A stretch of DNA of 49,014 bases from Bacillus sp. FJAT-26390 (GCF_001682865.1 NZ_MAQX01000006.1:21928-70941); one strand, 5' to 3'; shown: positions 6,858 through 20,544, numbered from the stretch's first letter. Numbers and translations are program-made. Notes: generated by a model not told the origin, from the letters alone.

Positions 6858-7223
6858 TGGTGGAGGCGAGGGGATTTGAACCCCTGTCCGAAGATCACGC
6901 CACACAGGCTTCTACGGGTGTAGTCACAGTTTTGATGTCACCCAAGCAAACGCCCCGTAACCGGCTTTCGCTAAGGTCAGCCTGATTATCTTCTTCAGCT
7001 CACCCCAGGCGGAGATGAGACAGCGTATTCCACTACTTGTTAGCCCCTATTCCAGTCACATGGACGATGCTGGGTAGAAGCACGCACACAGTTTCTTAGG
7101 CTGCGAAAGCGTAGTTTGTTTGTTGTTTGCCGTTTAATAGGCTTTAGCGTTGATGAAGCAGACGACTCCCTGCTACCCGCAACCCGCGCTCGTACAATCC
7201 CCGTCGAATCCATAAACGCCCCC
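6858..7223 (-). ncRNA. ssrA: tmRNA
   Basis: tmRNA rescues stalled ribosomes together with SmpB. The 5' end GGGGGCG (7223-7217) pairs with the 3' CGCCTCC (6868-6862), followed by discriminator A and encoded CCA (6860-6858), giving 366 nt. The 5' region reads TTTATGGATTCGACGGGG, the tRNA-like D-loop domain typical of tmRNA, and the T-arm GGGGTTCAAATCCCC is intact. The tag frame is at 7096-7131. It lies downstream of smpB, the common order in Bacillota. The 3' quarter is duplicated twice to the left, marking ssrA as an integration target. Confidence 0.95.
7096..7131 (-). other. tmRNA proteolysis-tag reading frame
   Basis: The frame encodes GKQQTNYAFAA followed by TAA. With the alanine loaded on tmRNA it gives the tag AGKQQTNYAFAA, ending in the -AA signal recognised by ClpXP-type proteases. 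Assigned from the GGCAAA start and the typical tag end. Confidence 0.85.
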
Positions 7224-7352
7224 AATTTTGCATAAACGATTAGCTGCTAATCACCACTCATAAAAAAAGGTGCTCGGCACTAATGTTTAGCTCAATTGAA
7301 GCTTTAGGATTAAGGATCAACCGTCAGATTAATTATCTGGCAGGCCGTTCCG

Positions 7353-7363
7353 ATTGTATAGCA
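7353..7363 (-). promoter_or_regulatory. Possible ssrA promoter -10 region
   Basis: On the minus strand the sequence TGCTATACAAT offers an extended -10 element about 130 bp upstream of the tmRNA 5' end. No good -35 was found, and RNase P processing would make the mature end. Weak call. Confidence 0.3.
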
Positions 7364-7485
7364 CGAATGCACTTGCTTTGATTATGTTGCGTTTGCTACT
7401 GTCTTAGTATACCACGAATGATAGCTTACGTGCACAATTGTTGTTGGCAGTATTGGTCGCTAGCTTCCATGGTAATATAACAGGT

Positions 7486-7965
7486 TTAGCGAGCAACCTT
7501 CTGCTTCTCGCGAAGGACACGCTGGATATCGCGCTGAGCGTCACGCTTAGCTGCCGTATCCCGTTTGTCATATTGCTTCTTACCTTTACCGAGTCCAATC
7601 AATAGCTTCGCATAACCATTACGCACATAAATCTTCAAAGGCACAATCGCATAGCCTTCTTGCTTGGACAAGCCAAACAGCTTATGAATTTGAGCCTTAT
7701 GCATCAACAGCTTGCGAGCACGCGTTGGATCAGTGGGATTATGAATATTCCCTTGCTCGAACGGACTGATGTGCATATTGTGTATGAAAATTTCTCCGTT
7801 GCGTATCGTCGCGAACGCATCGCTTATGTTCGCTCGGCCATTACGCAGCGATTTAATTTCAGTACCCAGCAGCACCATGCCTGCTTCGAACGTTTCCTCA
7901 ATGAAATAGTCATGGGAAGCCTTCTTGTTCTGAGCGAGCTGCTTGCCGTCACTTTTCTTACCCAT
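7486..7965 (-). CDS. smpB: SsrA-binding protein SmpB
   Basis: SmpB binds the tRNA-like domain of tmRNA and delivers it to stalled ribosomes. The 159-aa protein starts [20 protein letters not shown] and contains [20 protein letters not shown], the OB-fold core [23 protein letters not shown], and the basic tail with [19 protein letters not shown] that enters the decoding centre. ATG 7965 is preceded by GAGGTGA at good distance; a GTG nine bases upstream overlaps this site and is less likely. It is followed by ssrA. The cold-shock gene lies between smpB and rnr, unlike B. subtilis. Confidence 0.97.
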   Translation of the reverse strand: MGKKSDGKQLAQNKKASHDYFIEETFEAGMVLLGTEIKSLRNGRANISDAFATIRNGEIFIHNMHISPFEQGNIHNPTDPTRARKLLMHKAQIHKLFGLSKQEGYAIVPLKIYVRNGYAKLLIGLGKGKKQYDKRDTAAKRDAQRDIQRVLREKQKVAR

Positions 7966-8204
7966 GCTAGTCACCTCGTCTTCATTAAACTATTATATTG
8001 TTGCACTATACTGGTGTTCATTGTAACAACTTCTGGAACGGAAATCAAGGCGACCAGTAGTTTGGCCTTACAATCTAACCCAAGCATCCTTAAACTTATT
8101 TTGCTTGAACCCGCTATTTATTATTCCATGAAGCGGTATTGATTTGGCTAAAATAAGGATATGCTATTATTAACAACTCGAGCGGCTTGTCTCCATTTTG
8201 AACA

Positions 8205-8244
8205 CAAAAAAACCGCCCTCAACCCTAAGGTCAAAGGCGGTTTT
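8205..8244 (-). terminator. Terminator of the cold-shock gene
   Basis: On the minus strand AAAACCGCC and GGCGGTTTTTTT form a stem and T run 18 bp after the csp stop. Confidence 0.85.
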
Positions 8245-8262
8245 ATCAACGTTCGTAAGCTA

Positions 8263-8463
8263 CTACAGCTTTACAACGTTTTCTGCTTGTGGTCCACGGT
8301 TGCCTTGAACAACGTTAAATTCTACGCGTTGTCCTTCTTCAAGAGTTTTGAAGCCTTCGCCAGTGATTGCGGAGAAGTGTACGAATACATCGTTGCCGCC
8401 TTCAACTTCGATAAAGCCGAAACCTTTTTCTGCGTTAAACCATTTAACTGTACCTTGTTGCAT
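8263..8463 (-). CDS. Cold-shock protein (CspA/CspB family)
   Basis: A 66-aa single OB-fold nucleic-acid chaperone. Both RNA-binding motifs are present: KGFGFI (RNP1, about residues 13-18) and VFVHF (RNP2, about 27-31), after [12 protein letters not shown]. The family melts mRNA structure at low temperature. The start has GGAGG nine bases upstream. The gene has its own 5' leader with a long hairpin (8515-8580) and its own terminator, so it is an independent unit despite sitting between rnr and smpB. Which of several csp paralogues it is cannot be told. Confidence 0.96.
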   Translation of the reverse strand: MQQGTVKWFNAEKGFGFIEVEGGNDVFVHFSAITGEGFKTLEEGQRVEFNVVQGNRGPQAENVVKL

Positions 8464-8514
8464 GTGTAAAAACCTCCAAAAAAATAATATTAATATGCGC
8501 CTGGTTTGTCTTTA

Positions 8515-8580
8515 AACAAAAAATTCACACATTGGAAAGGGTTTCATGACTATAATGATACCCTTTTCAATATGTGAATT
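8515..8580 (-). terminator. Long hairpin plus T run in the csp leader
   Basis: Arms 8560-8580 and 8522-8542 pair at 19 of 21 positions with a 17-nt loop, and on the minus strand six T residues follow. It lies about 60 bp upstream of the csp start codon. It can act as a terminator for read-through from rnr or as an attenuator/thermosensitive element in the csp leader; the sequence does not decide which. Confidence 0.7.
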
Positions 8581-8674
8581 CAGGTTCATATTATCGATTG
8601 ATTTGAGTGTACTATACCCAGAATTAAAAAGCAAGTGACGAGCTTAAATATCTTTTCCCATAACATCCAGATCT

Positions 8675-8712
8675 CGGCGACTTCCAATTATTCCATAGAA
8701 CGGAAGTCGCCG
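8675..8712 (-). terminator. Hairpin directly after rnr
   Basis: Perfect 11-bp arms CGGCGACTTCC/GGAAGTCGCCG flank a 16-nt loop, starting 10 bp past the rnr stop. There is no T run on the minus strand, so it may protect the 3' end or be a weak terminator. Confidence 0.55.
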
Positions 8713-8722
8713 ACCCTATATT

Positions 8723-11647
8723 TTATTTGCGTTTCTTGCGTACAAAAGCTGCTGTAGCGTTCCCGCCGCCTCCGCTGCCGCTCTTCTTTTTCCGCTTGCT
8801 CTTCCCTTGGCCGCCGCTTTCACTGCCCTCTACGCTTGGCGCTTCCGCTTTCCGCTCGCCACCGTTAAACACACCGCTCTGCGTCGCATTCTTCCGCTTC
8901 GCACCGCCGCCACTGCCTTCGCTCCGCCGCTTCTCGGCTCCACGGCCATTGCCGCCCTGCCCGCCGCCGCCGCGGATGGGCAAGCCCCACATATCCGTAC
9001 GCGCACCGAGGCCGCTTCCGCGCGACTGCTCACTGCCTTGGCCCGGCGACACACTCGCCTCTTGCCCCGGCCCACGCTCCGCCGGCGCATTCCCGCCGCT
9101 CGCGCCAGCGCCGGCTCCGCCTGCGCCGCCCCGGCCGCGCCGCTTGCTTCCGCCGCGCCCGCTGTCAGGTGCATCGAGCCGCCACGGATTCGCCTGCTCG
9201 ACAATGCCGACTACGCTGCGGTCTACGCCGCCGCCAAATCCACCGCGGCCTCCGCCGCTCTTACCGCCGCGCCCCTTGCCGCCGCGACTGCCTTCGCTTG
9301 GCGCGCCTTGGCTTCCGCCACGCCCTTTGCCGCCCGCGCCTGCTGGACGGTCGCTTTTGCCGCCGCGTCCTCCGGCGCTTGCTCCGCCCTTGCCGCGGTC
9401 GCCGTTTCCGCCGCGATCGCTTCTGCCTCTCTTGCCGCCGCGATCTCCGCCGCCAAAGCCAGCACCCGATACGCCTTTATAGCCGCTGCGCGGCTTCATA
9501 TCAACAAGCTCAAAGTCGATCGTATGCTCCGTCATGCTGACGCGCGTTACACGAATCTTCACTTCATCGCCGATCCGGTAAACTTTAGACGTACGCTCGC
9601 CAACTAAGATCATATGCTGCTCGTGGAAGTTGTAATAGTCATCGGACATATCGCTCAAACGAATGAGCCCTTCGACCGAATTCTCCAGCTCAATGAACAT
9701 GCCGAAGCTTGTTACGCTGCTAATAATGCCTTCGAATTCCTCGCCGACCTTATCAAGCATGAATTCGCATTTTTTCAGCTGCTCCGTATCGCGCTCCGCA
9801 TCGACCGCCACCCGTTCGCGTTCTGATGAATGTGTCGCGATTTCCGGCATCCGAGCCGATAAAGCTTCGTGGCGCGCTTCCGTTAGCTGACCGCCCCCGT
9901 CCAGCACCTCGCGAATAACGCGGTGGATCACTAAATCGGGATAACGGCGGATCGGCGATGTAAAGTGTGAATAGAACTCAGCCGCGAGGCCGAAGTGCCC
10001 TAAGCTCTCTGCATCATACTTGGCCTGTTTCATCGAGCGCAGCATCACCGTCGAAATAACGGTCGCTTCCTTCGTGCCGCGAATATCTTCAAGCAGCGTT
10101 TGCAATGCCTTCGGATGAACCGAATTGCCTTTGCCCTTTACCGTATAACCGAAGTTTGCAGCGAACTGTACGAAATTAAGCAGCTTCTCCTGATTTGGAT
10201 CTTCATGAATCCGGTAAAGGAAAGGAACGCGCAGCCAGTGAAAATGCTCGGCTACCGTCTCGTTCGCCACGAGCATAAATTCCTCGATAATTTGTTCAGC
10301 TACCGAGCGCTCGCGTTTTATAATATCAACCGCTTTGCCGTTCTCATCGACGATAACCTTTGATTCTTGGAAGTCGAAGTCGATCGCGCCGCGCTTCATT
10401 CGCTTGCCGCGCAAGCGCATCGCTAGGTCCTCCATAAGTCCAAACATATCAAGGAGGTCTGCATACCGCTCTTTAAGTTCCGTTTGCGGCTCCTCTTCAT
10501 TTGCCGTCAAAATCTTCTTCACATTCGTATACGTCATACGCTCTTTCGTGCGGATTACGCTCGTAAACACTTCATGACGCACACGCTTCAGCGTATCCGC
10601 ATCAAATTCCATCTCGCAAGAAAGCGTAAGGCGATCGACCTGCGGATTGAGCGAGCATATGCCATTCGACAAACGATGCGGCAGCATCGGAATGACACGG
10701 TCAACCAAATACACGCTGCAGCCTCTTCGGTATGCTTCTTGGTCAAGCTGCGAATTTTCTTTTACGTAATAGCCGACGTCTGCAATGTGTACACCAAGCA
10801 AATAGTTGCCATTGTCCAGACGCTTCACATGTACCGCATCATCTAGATCCTTCGCATCCTCGCCATCAATGGTTACGATTACTTCGCCACGCAGGTCACG
10901 TCTGCCTTGCTCCACAATTTCTTCATCCGTAATCGAGTCCGGCGCAGCTTCAGCTTCGGCCATAACCTCATCCGGGAAACCCTCCGGCAGCTGATGCTTG
11001 CGAATAATCGACAGGATGTCGACGCCCGGATCATTCTTATGTCCTAAAATTTCGACAATTTCCCCTTCGGCTGCCGAACGGCCTTCTGGGTACGATACAA
11101 TTTTCACGACTACCTTCTGGCCGGATACAGCCCCTTGATAACCGCCCTTTGGTATAAAGATATCACGGTTAATCCGTTTATCATCCGGCACTACGAATGC
11201 ATAGACCTCATGGTCCTCGAACGTTCCGACGATTTGCGTTACGGCGCGCTCTACAATTCGGACGACTTCGCCCTCCATCCGTCCGCCGTGCTCGCTTCTG
11301 GAAGTAACGCGAACGAGAATGATATCGCCGTTCATCGCGCTCTTCAGATCATTGGCATGCAAATAAACGTCGCCATGGTCCTTCTCATCCGGAATAAGGA
11401 AGCCAAAGCCCTTTGCATGGGATTGCAGCTTGCCGCGCAGCAAATTCATTCGTTCCGGCACACCGTAGTGATCATTTGGCGTTCGAATGACCTTCCCTTC
11501 GTCCTCCAGCTTATTCAGCAGTTTAAGGAACTCCTTAAACTCCGCTGCATCTACAATACCAAAATGTTTCTCAAGCTCTTGGTACGTCATCGGCTTATAA
11601 GCCGTTTCTCTCATAAAATCAAGCAGTTCCTGCTCGTAATTGGTCAT
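8723..11647 (-). CDS. rnr: Ribonuclease R with long Gly/Arg-rich tail
   Basis: RNase R is the processive 3'-5' exonuclease that degrades structured RNA and mRNAs released by trans-translation. The 974-aa protein has an N-terminal winged-helix region (1-60), cold-shock domains (70-230), an RNB catalytic domain whose [16 protein letters not shown] carries the metal-binding aspartates (about 260-280), and an S1 domain (about 645-725). From about residue 721 to 974 the tail is almost all Gly, Arg, Ser, Lys and Ala with many RGG/GRGG units, interrupted by two conserved-looking islands, [16 protein letters not shown] and DMWGLPIRG. Ordinary RNase R is 750-830 aa, so the tail is unusual. GAGGAG precedes the ATG. 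The order secG-rnr-(csp)-smpB-ssrA supports the call. Confidence 0.97.
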   Translation of the reverse strand: MTNYEQELLDFMRETAYKPMTYQELEKHFGIVDAAEFKEFLKLLNKLEDEGKVIRTPNDHYGVPERMNLLRGKLQSHAKGFGFLIPDEKDHGDVYLHANDLKSAMNGDIILVRVTSRSEHGGRMEGEVVRIVERAVTQIVGTFEDHEVYAFVVPDDKRINRDIFIPKGGYQGAVSGQKVVVKIVSYPEGRSAAEGEIVEILGHKNDPGVDILSIIRKHQLPEGFPDEVMAEAEAAPDSITDEEIVEQGRRDLRGEVIVTIDGEDAKDLDDAVHVKRLDNGNYLLGVHIADVGYYVKENSQLDQEAYRRGCSVYLVDRVIPMLPHRLSNGICSLNPQVDRLTLSCEMEFDADTLKRVRHEVFTSVIRTKERMTYTNVKKILTANEEEPQTELKERYADLLDMFGLMEDLAMRLRGKRMKRGAIDFDFQESKVIVDENGKAVDIIKRERSVAEQIIEEFMLVANETVAEHFHWLRVPFLYRIHEDPNQEKLLNFVQFAANFGYTVKGKGNSVHPKALQTLLEDIRGTKEATVISTVMLRSMKQAKYDAESLGHFGLAAEFYSHFTSPIRRYPDLVIHRVIREVLDGGGQLTEARHEALSARMPEIATHSSERERVAVDAERDTEQLKKCEFMLDKVGEEFEGIISSVTSFGMFIELENSVEGLIRLSDMSDDYYNFHEQHMILVGERTSKVYRIGDEVKIRVTRVSMTEHTIDFELVDMKPRSGYKGVSGAGFGGGDRGGKRGRSDRGGNGDRGKGGASAGGRGGKSDRPAGAGGKGRGGSQGAPSEGSRGGKGRGGKSGGGRGGFGGGVDRSVVGIVEQANPWRLDAPDSGRGGSKRRGRGGAGGAGAGASGGNAPAERGPGQEASVSPGQGSEQSRGSGLGARTDMWGLPIRGGGGQGGNGRGAEKRRSEGSGGGAKRKNATQSGVFNGGERKAEAPSVEGSESGGQGKSKRKKKSGSGGGGNATAAFVRKKRK

Positions 11648-11773
11648 TATTATTTTTTCTCCTCATAAACCTGCGATAGCTCTCTAATGTCTTTTGCAAC
11701 AGGTTGATAGATTATCATATACCATGTAGTATACACGAAATGTAACCCGCGCATCCGCGAATATGGTGAAAAT

Positions 11774-11802
11774 ACAAAAAAAGCGAGGAATATCCTCGCT
11801 TT
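11774..11802 (-). terminator. Terminator after secG
   Basis: AAGCGAGGA and TCCTCGCTT arms with a T run on the minus strand, 16 bp behind the secG stop. It separates secG from rnr. Confidence 0.85.
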
Positions 11803-11817
11803 CTGCGTGTGTATCGA

Positions 11818-12054
11818 TTATTGTTTTACGAAGTAAGAAACAACAAGCGCCAAAATGAAGAAGCCGACTGCCAGAACAACTGTTAAACGCTGCAAGAACA
11901 AATCCAAACCGCGCGCTTTCTGTTTGCCGAACAGGTGCTCAGCGCCGCCCGTAATTGCTCCGGACAAGCCTGCACTCTTACCTTTTTGCAACAAAACTAC
12001 AGCAATCAGGCCGACAGAAAATATAACGAGCACGATCTTCAATAAGATTTCCAT
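11818..12054 (-). CDS. secG: Protein translocase subunit SecG
   Basis: SecG is the small accessory subunit of the SecYEG channel in the cytoplasmic membrane. The 78-aa protein has two membrane helices (about 2-22 and 53-74) joined by the conserved loop with [17 protein letters not shown] and [16 protein letters not shown] lies just upstream of the ATG. Length and topology are standard. It heads the usual secG-rnr-smpB order, though a terminator follows it. Confidence 0.95.
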   Translation of the reverse strand: MEILLKIVLVIFSVGLIAVVLLQKGKSAGLSGAITGGAEHLFGKQKARGLDLFLQRLTVVLAVGFFILALVVSYFVKQ

Positions 12055-12153
12055 TTATTCCACCTCCAGCATAGGAGCTCCGTAAAAACACGTAGTCTGA
12101 GTGTACCATAGCTGGGCACTAATTACAATAGGACAAGCTGCTAATCAAGTTAA

Positions 12154-12921
12154 TTATCCAAATCCGAATGACTTTAAATATTGGTAATTGTTTGCCGCGC
12201 TTTTGAGCGAGCTCACATTGAATTGCTCTTGCTCCACGATCATGAATGATACGCCCGCCGGCTCGAATTCGTTCATAAGCCTCTCGAAACCGACCTCGCC
12301 TTTTCCAACCTCCGCATCCTTGCGCCCTTTGAAGAAATCCTTCATGTGCACCAATGGCACGCGGCCTTTATATTTCTTAAGATACTCAGCCGGATTATAT
12401 CCAGCCATATGCATCCATCCCAAATCAAATTGGACCTTCATCAGATCAGGCGATACCCGTGCCAAAACATGATCAATAATCGGCATTCTATCGACCAGCT
12501 TAAATTCAAAGTCATGCGTATGGTAAACATACTGCATGCCCGAAGCTTTAACCTGCTCGCCGCATTTCGTAAAAACCTCGACCAAATGCAGCACATTATC
12601 CATCGATGGCTCCTCCGGAAGCGGTGACCAAGGCGTGATGATATAGGGAATGCCAACCTCCTTCGCGTATTCGATCTGCCCCGCAAAATCAGATTCCATA
12701 TGCTTGGAGTCGCTATAATTCAGAGGGACGTGGGCAGAGCTTGCAATGAGGCCGAGTTCGTCCAGCTTACTCTTCAGCTCCATCGCCGGCGTTTTGAAAA
12801 AACCTGTAAATTCAACTGCTTTATAGCCGATCTCCGCCACTTTCTCAAGCGTCCCCAAAAAATCAATTTCGGTCTGATCTCTTAGCGAATACATCGAAAT
12901 GCCTATTGCCGGTTTCGCCAC
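12154..12921 (-). CDS. Sugar phosphate isomerase/epimerase family protein (xylose isomerase-like TIM barrel)
   Basis: The 255-aa product has AP-endonuclease-2/xylose-isomerase-type TIM-barrel features: GISMYSLRDQ, EIGYKAVEFTGF, SAHVPLNY, YHTHDFEF, QFDLGWMHMAG and LVHMKDFFKG with Glu, His and Asp residues typical of the divalent-metal site. Relatives include inosose dehydratases and various sugar epimerases; the substrate is unknown. GTG 12921 is preferred because AGGCGGTG lies six bases upstream; a GTG at 12930 overlaps that site. It is a monocistronic neighbour between secG and the glycolytic operon, with no visible link to either. No truncation was seen. Confidence 0.85.
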   Translation of the reverse strand: MAKPAIGISMYSLRDQTEIDFLGTLEKVAEIGYKAVEFTGFFKTPAMELKSKLDELGLIASSAHVPLNYSDSKHMESDFAGQIEYAKEVGIPYIITPWSPLPEEPSMDNVLHLVEVFTKCGEQVKASGMQYVYHTHDFEFKLVDRMPIIDHVLARVSPDLMKVQFDLGWMHMAGYNPAEYLKKYKGRVPLVHMKDFFKGRKDAEVGKGEVGFERLMNEFEPAGVSFMIVEQEQFNVSSLKSAANNYQYLKSFGFG

Positions 12922-12993
12922 GCTTGCCACCGCCTAATCGCTGAATGCTTTTCCTACTGTTAATGTCCGACGAGCAGCCGCGATCTATCCCTG

Positions 12994-13035
12994 TAAAAAA
13001 AAGAAGGGCATGCCCCGCATAGGGCACACCCTTCT
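12994..13035 (-). terminator. Terminator of the glycolytic operon after eno
   Basis: GAAGGG and CCCTTC outer arms with an inner GC-rich stem, then eight T residues on the minus strand, 22 bp after the eno stop. Confidence 0.85.
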
Positions 13036-13056
13036 CAATAAGCCGCTTGCAGCGTC

Positions 13057-15914
<2,858 letters not shown>

Positions 15915-15915
15915 A

Positions 15916-16686
<771 letters not shown>

Positions 16687-16713
16687 TCATTTCATTTTAT
16701 AGGGATAAAGCTA

Positions 16714-17898
16714 TTATTTATCGTTAAGAGCTACAACGCCTGGAAGCACTTTGCCTTCCATAAACTCTAGGGAAGCGCCGCCGCCTGTCGAGATGAAATC
16801 CATTTTGTCAGCTAGGCCAAACTTCTCAGCCGCTGCTGCGGAATCGCCGCCGCCGATAACCGTGTAGCCATTTGTTTCTGCGCATGCGCGAGCAACCGCT
16901 TGCGTGCCGTGGGAGAAAGGCTCGATTTCGAATACGCCCATAGGTCCGTTCCATACGACCAATTTGGAGTTTTTGATAACATCCGCATAAAGCTCACGTG
17001 TTTTCGGTCCGATGTCAATGCCTTCCCAATCAGCAGGAATGCTGTCAACGTCAACGATTTGCGTGTTTGCATTAGCGCTGAAATCATCCGTAACTACGAT
17101 ATCAACCGGGATCAAGAAGTTTTTGCCTAGCTTCTTCGCTTTTTCCATGAACTCTAGCGCCAAATCAAGCTTGCTGTTGTCAACGAGCGATTTGCCGATT
17201 TCATGGCCTTGTGCTTTGAAGAATGTATAAGACAAGCCTCCGCCGATGATTACGTTGTCTGCAATTTCAAGCATTTTGTCGATAACCGCGATTTTGTCTT
17301 TTACTTTGGAACCGCCAACGATTGCCGTGAAAGGACGCTCAGGGTTGTTAAGTGCTTTGCCTAGTACTTCTAGTTCTCTTTCCATAAGAAGGCCGGAAAC
17401 AGCCGGAAGAATGTGTGCAATGCCTTCCGTTGAAGCATGAGCACGGTGAGCGGCGCCAAATGCATCGTTTACGAATAGGTCAGCAAGCTTAGCAAATGCT
17501 TTTGCTAGTTCTGGATCGTTTTTCTCTTCGCCCTCGTAGAAACGCACGTTTTCAAGCAAAAGCACATCTCCGTTGTTCAGTGCAGCAACTTGCGCTTCTA
17601 CTGCTTCGCCGATTGCTTCGTTTGCTTTCGTTACTTGCTTGCCAAGAAGCTCAGACAAACGTACAGCGGAAGCCGTGTGGCGAAGCTCTTCTACCACTTG
17701 ACCATTCGGACGGCCAAGGTGGCTTGCAAGAATGACTTTTGCGCCTTTTTCGATAAGGTAGTTAATCGTAGGAAGCGTCTCGCGAATCCGTTTGTCATCC
17801 GTAATTTTACCATCCTCAAGCGGCACGTTGAAATCAACGCGAACAAATACCCGTTTACCAGCTAGCTCTGCTACATCACGTACACTTTTCTTATTCAT
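16714..17898 (-). CDS. pgk: Phosphoglycerate kinase
   Basis: Makes ATP and 3-phosphoglycerate from 1,3-bisphosphoglycerate and ADP. The 394-aa protein starts [20 protein letters not shown], with [13 protein letters not shown] and SHLGRPNG in the N-domain, [13 protein letters not shown], and the nucleotide-binding [13 protein letters not shown] near the C-terminus. ATG 17898 is chosen because GGGAGG lies nine bases upstream; the open frame extends further up without a ribosome site. A strong hairpin terminator lies between gapA and this gene, so pgk and the genes below it may be expressed at a lower or separate level. Confidence 0.98.
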   Translation of the reverse strand: MNKKSVRDVAELAGKRVFVRVDFNVPLEDGKITDDKRIRETLPTINYLIEKGAKVILASHLGRPNGQVVEELRHTASAVRLSELLGKQVTKANEAIGEAVEAQVAALNNGDVLLLENVRFYEGEEKNDPELAKAFAKLADLFVNDAFGAAHRAHASTEGIAHILPAVSGLLMERELEVLGKALNNPERPFTAIVGGSKVKDKIAVIDKMLEIADNVIIGGGLSYTFFKAQGHEIGKSLVDNSKLDLALEFMEKAKKLGKNFLIPVDIVVTDDFSANANTQIVDVDSIPADWEGIDIGPKTRELYADVIKNSKLVVWNGPMGVFEIEPFSHGTQAVARACAETNGYTVIGGGDSAAAAEKFGLADKMDFISTGGGASLEFMEGKVLPGVVALNDK

Positions 17899-17948
17899 CA
17901 ATGAAACCTCCCGAATCTGTGTTATGGAAAGGTATAGATATAGGACCA

Positions 17949-17989
17949 CAAAAAAAAGAAGGGCGTTCCTTCAAAGAAGAAACGCCCCC
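17949..17989 (-). terminator. Terminator between gapA and pgk
   Basis: GGGCGTT (17987-17981 on minus) pairs with AACGCCC (17967-17961), with inner pairing, followed by TTC and eight T. It lies inside the glycolytic cluster and should reduce read-through from cggR-gapA into pgk. Confidence 0.8.
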
Positions 17990-18072
17990 ATGATTCACGA
18001 CTCCTAGAAGCCGCAAATCAAAGACCTTGTGCTCCGCATGCGCGAAAGCCGCGGTCCGTCCGCCTTCTTTGC

Positions 18073-19089
<1,017 letters not shown>

Positions 19090-19191
19090 CTAAGCGTTTT
19101 TAAAAGATTTATAATATATTTCAAGATGTTTTGCTGGTTTGCGAGCATAGCACCTTGCAAATCATCATGATTCCACTAGCTTGCTTGCTGT

Positions 19192-20229
19192 TTAATCCTT
19201 CTCTTGCTCGATCAAGGCTACCATTTCCAGTGCCGCCGCTTCATCCGTAACGAGCACGTCATTGTGTCCGAAGCGCATAATCGCCGCTATTGCCTCGCCT
19301 TTGCTCTTTCCGCCGGCTACGCCTATAACAACTTCAGTGTTCACAATATCCTCCAGCCGTAACCCCACCGTCTGCATTTTGTGCACGACAGCGCCCTTGC
19401 GGTCAAAATAAAACCCAAACGATTCTGCAAGCGCACCTTCTGCTTCCATAGCATCGATGATCTCGCGGTCAAGCCGCCTGCGCCTTGCCATGACCATAGC
19501 ATCTCCGATTCCATGTACAACGATGCGAGCACTGCGGATGACATCTACGATTTCCTTAATGTTAGGCTCCTGCATGATGGACGCGAATGCTTCCTCGCCC
19601 AAATGATCAGGTACGTGTAGAAGCCTGTATTGCGCTCCTGTACGCTTTGCCATCATAGAAGCAATCGTATTGGCCTGATAGTCCAAGCTCTCGCCTAGGC
19701 CGCCTCTAGCCGGTACAAACCAGTTCGTCTTCAGCTGCGAGGAACTCACCAATTGATTCGCTACCTGCGCAATCGTCGTTCCGCCTGTTACCGCCACAAC
19801 GTCATGCGGCTGCATAACCTTGTTAAGCACCTGGCTTCCCGCCCGGCCAAGCTCTCTCTTCGTTTGAGCCGATATTTCGGAATCTCCAGCTACGATGATG
19901 ACCTGCGAAAGCCCATAATGGCTGCGTATCGTCTCCTCAAGCTCGGATAAACCAAACATCGTCTTGTAGAAAGGCTCAAGCTGTTCTAATAAAAGCTTGC
20001 CTGAATCGCTAATTCGCATGCCCCCCGAGTGAATCTCGAGCAGTCCCTGCGTTTTCAGAAAATCGGTCTCTGCCCGAAGCATGCGCTCCGTCATCGATAA
20101 TGTCGACGCTAGCGTGCGACGCCCGATTAAATCCGACAACATCACCTGATGCAATATCGAATACCGTTTCTTCATGACGTCAAGCAGATCAGGCACAAGC
20201 TGCTGCTGCAGTTCAACGATCTGACGCAT
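19192..20229 (-). CDS. cggR: Central glycolytic genes regulator CggR
   Basis: CggR is a SorC-family repressor of the gapA operon, relieved by fructose-1,6-bisphosphate. The 345-aa protein has an N-terminal helix-turn-helix region (about 20-70: LIGRRTLASTLSMTERMLRA) and a sugar-phosphate-binding domain containing VAVTGGTTIAQVAN, ARGGLGESLDYQANTIA and GVAGGKSKGEAI. AAGGAtGA precedes ATG 20229. It is the first gene of the operon and its own operator and promoter are visible just upstream, so it represses itself together with gapA. Confidence 0.96.
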   Translation of the reverse strand: MRQIVELQQQLVPDLLDVMKKRYSILHQVMLSDLIGRRTLASTLSMTERMLRAETDFLKTQGLLEIHSGGMRISDSGKLLLEQLEPFYKTMFGLSELEETIRSHYGLSQVIIVAGDSEISAQTKRELGRAGSQVLNKVMQPHDVVAVTGGTTIAQVANQLVSSSQLKTNWFVPARGGLGESLDYQANTIASMMAKRTGAQYRLLHVPDHLGEEAFASIMQEPNIKEIVDVIRSARIVVHGIGDAMVMARRRRLDREIIDAMEAEGALAESFGFYFDRKGAVVHKMQTVGLRLEDIVNTEVVIGVAGGKSKGEAIAAIMRFGHNDVLVTDEAAALEMVALIEQEKD

Positions 20230-20279
20230 CTCTCATCCTTCACTCCATCGGCCTCTAGCGTATCGGCTTAAACACGTTG

Positions 20280-20314
20280 GACTCAATATGTCCCGCGGTA
20301 TCATTTCAAGTCCC
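20280..20314 (-). promoter_or_regulatory. CggR operator
   Basis: On the minus strand two half-sites read GGGAC-N6-TGAT-N4-CGGGAC-N6-AGTC. This keeps the spacing of the known B. subtilis CggR operator (CGGGACN6TGTCN4CGGGACN6TGTC). It lies just downstream of the -10 box, where a bound repressor would block transcription. Confidence 0.8.
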
Positions 20315-20320
20315 ACCTTT

Positions 20321-20349
20321 AGTTTATCGGAAATACTCGATTGAAGCAA
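20321..20349 (-). promoter_or_regulatory. Probable sigma-A promoter of cggR
   Basis: TTGCTT (-35, 20349-20344) and TAAACT (-10, 20326-20321) are separated by 17 bp, with the CggR operator immediately downstream. Both boxes are imperfect, but the position next to the operator supports the call. Confidence 0.6.
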
Positions 20350-20469
20350 GAGCCGTTTTGCTTATGAAAACGATTTCCGTCACATTTTTCACAAATTTAA
20401 TTTTTGAACGCCCCTTGCTTTACCATCTGTAATGTCATATAATCATTTTTGCGACTATTTTATGCACAT

Positions 20470-20544
20470 GCGCCCGTGGTCCAATGGATATGACGCAGCC
20501 CTCCGAAGGCTGAGATCTAGGTTCGATTCCTTGCGGGCGCGCCA
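20470..20544 (+). tRNA. tRNA-Arg (CCG)
   Basis: Acceptor GCGCCCG pairs with CGGGCGC, discriminator G, encoded CCA at 20542-20544. Anticodon stem CAGCC/GGCTG closes the loop CTCCGAA, anticodon CCG, which reads CGG. The T-arm has GGTTCGATTCC. It lies alone on the plus strand and has a terminator 50 bp downstream. Confidence 0.95.

Larger units (their letters stand above)
5443..6860 (-). mobile_element. att-flanked mini-element, unit B (1,418 bp)
   Basis: The second tandem unit adjoins the intact ssrA gene, to which it supplies the final CCA and the terminator. Contents and order match unit A. Having two near-identical units suggests recent duplication or repeated insertion at the same site. 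Confidence 0.75.

Noticed and set aside
4025..6956. Insertion sequence or transposon as explanation of the tandem repeat
   Set aside because: No transposase, terminal inverted repeats or short target duplications; the repeats are ssrA 3' ends, which points to site-specific recombination.
7040..7225. Frame MGAFMDSTGIVRARVAG on the minus strand
   Set aside because: It is the tmRNA gene itself read as protein; the real coding part is only the short tag.
8727..9607. Long plus-strand frames rich in Pro, Leu and Ala
   Set aside because: They are shadows of the GC-rich Gly/Arg tail of rnr on the other strand and have no ribosome sites.
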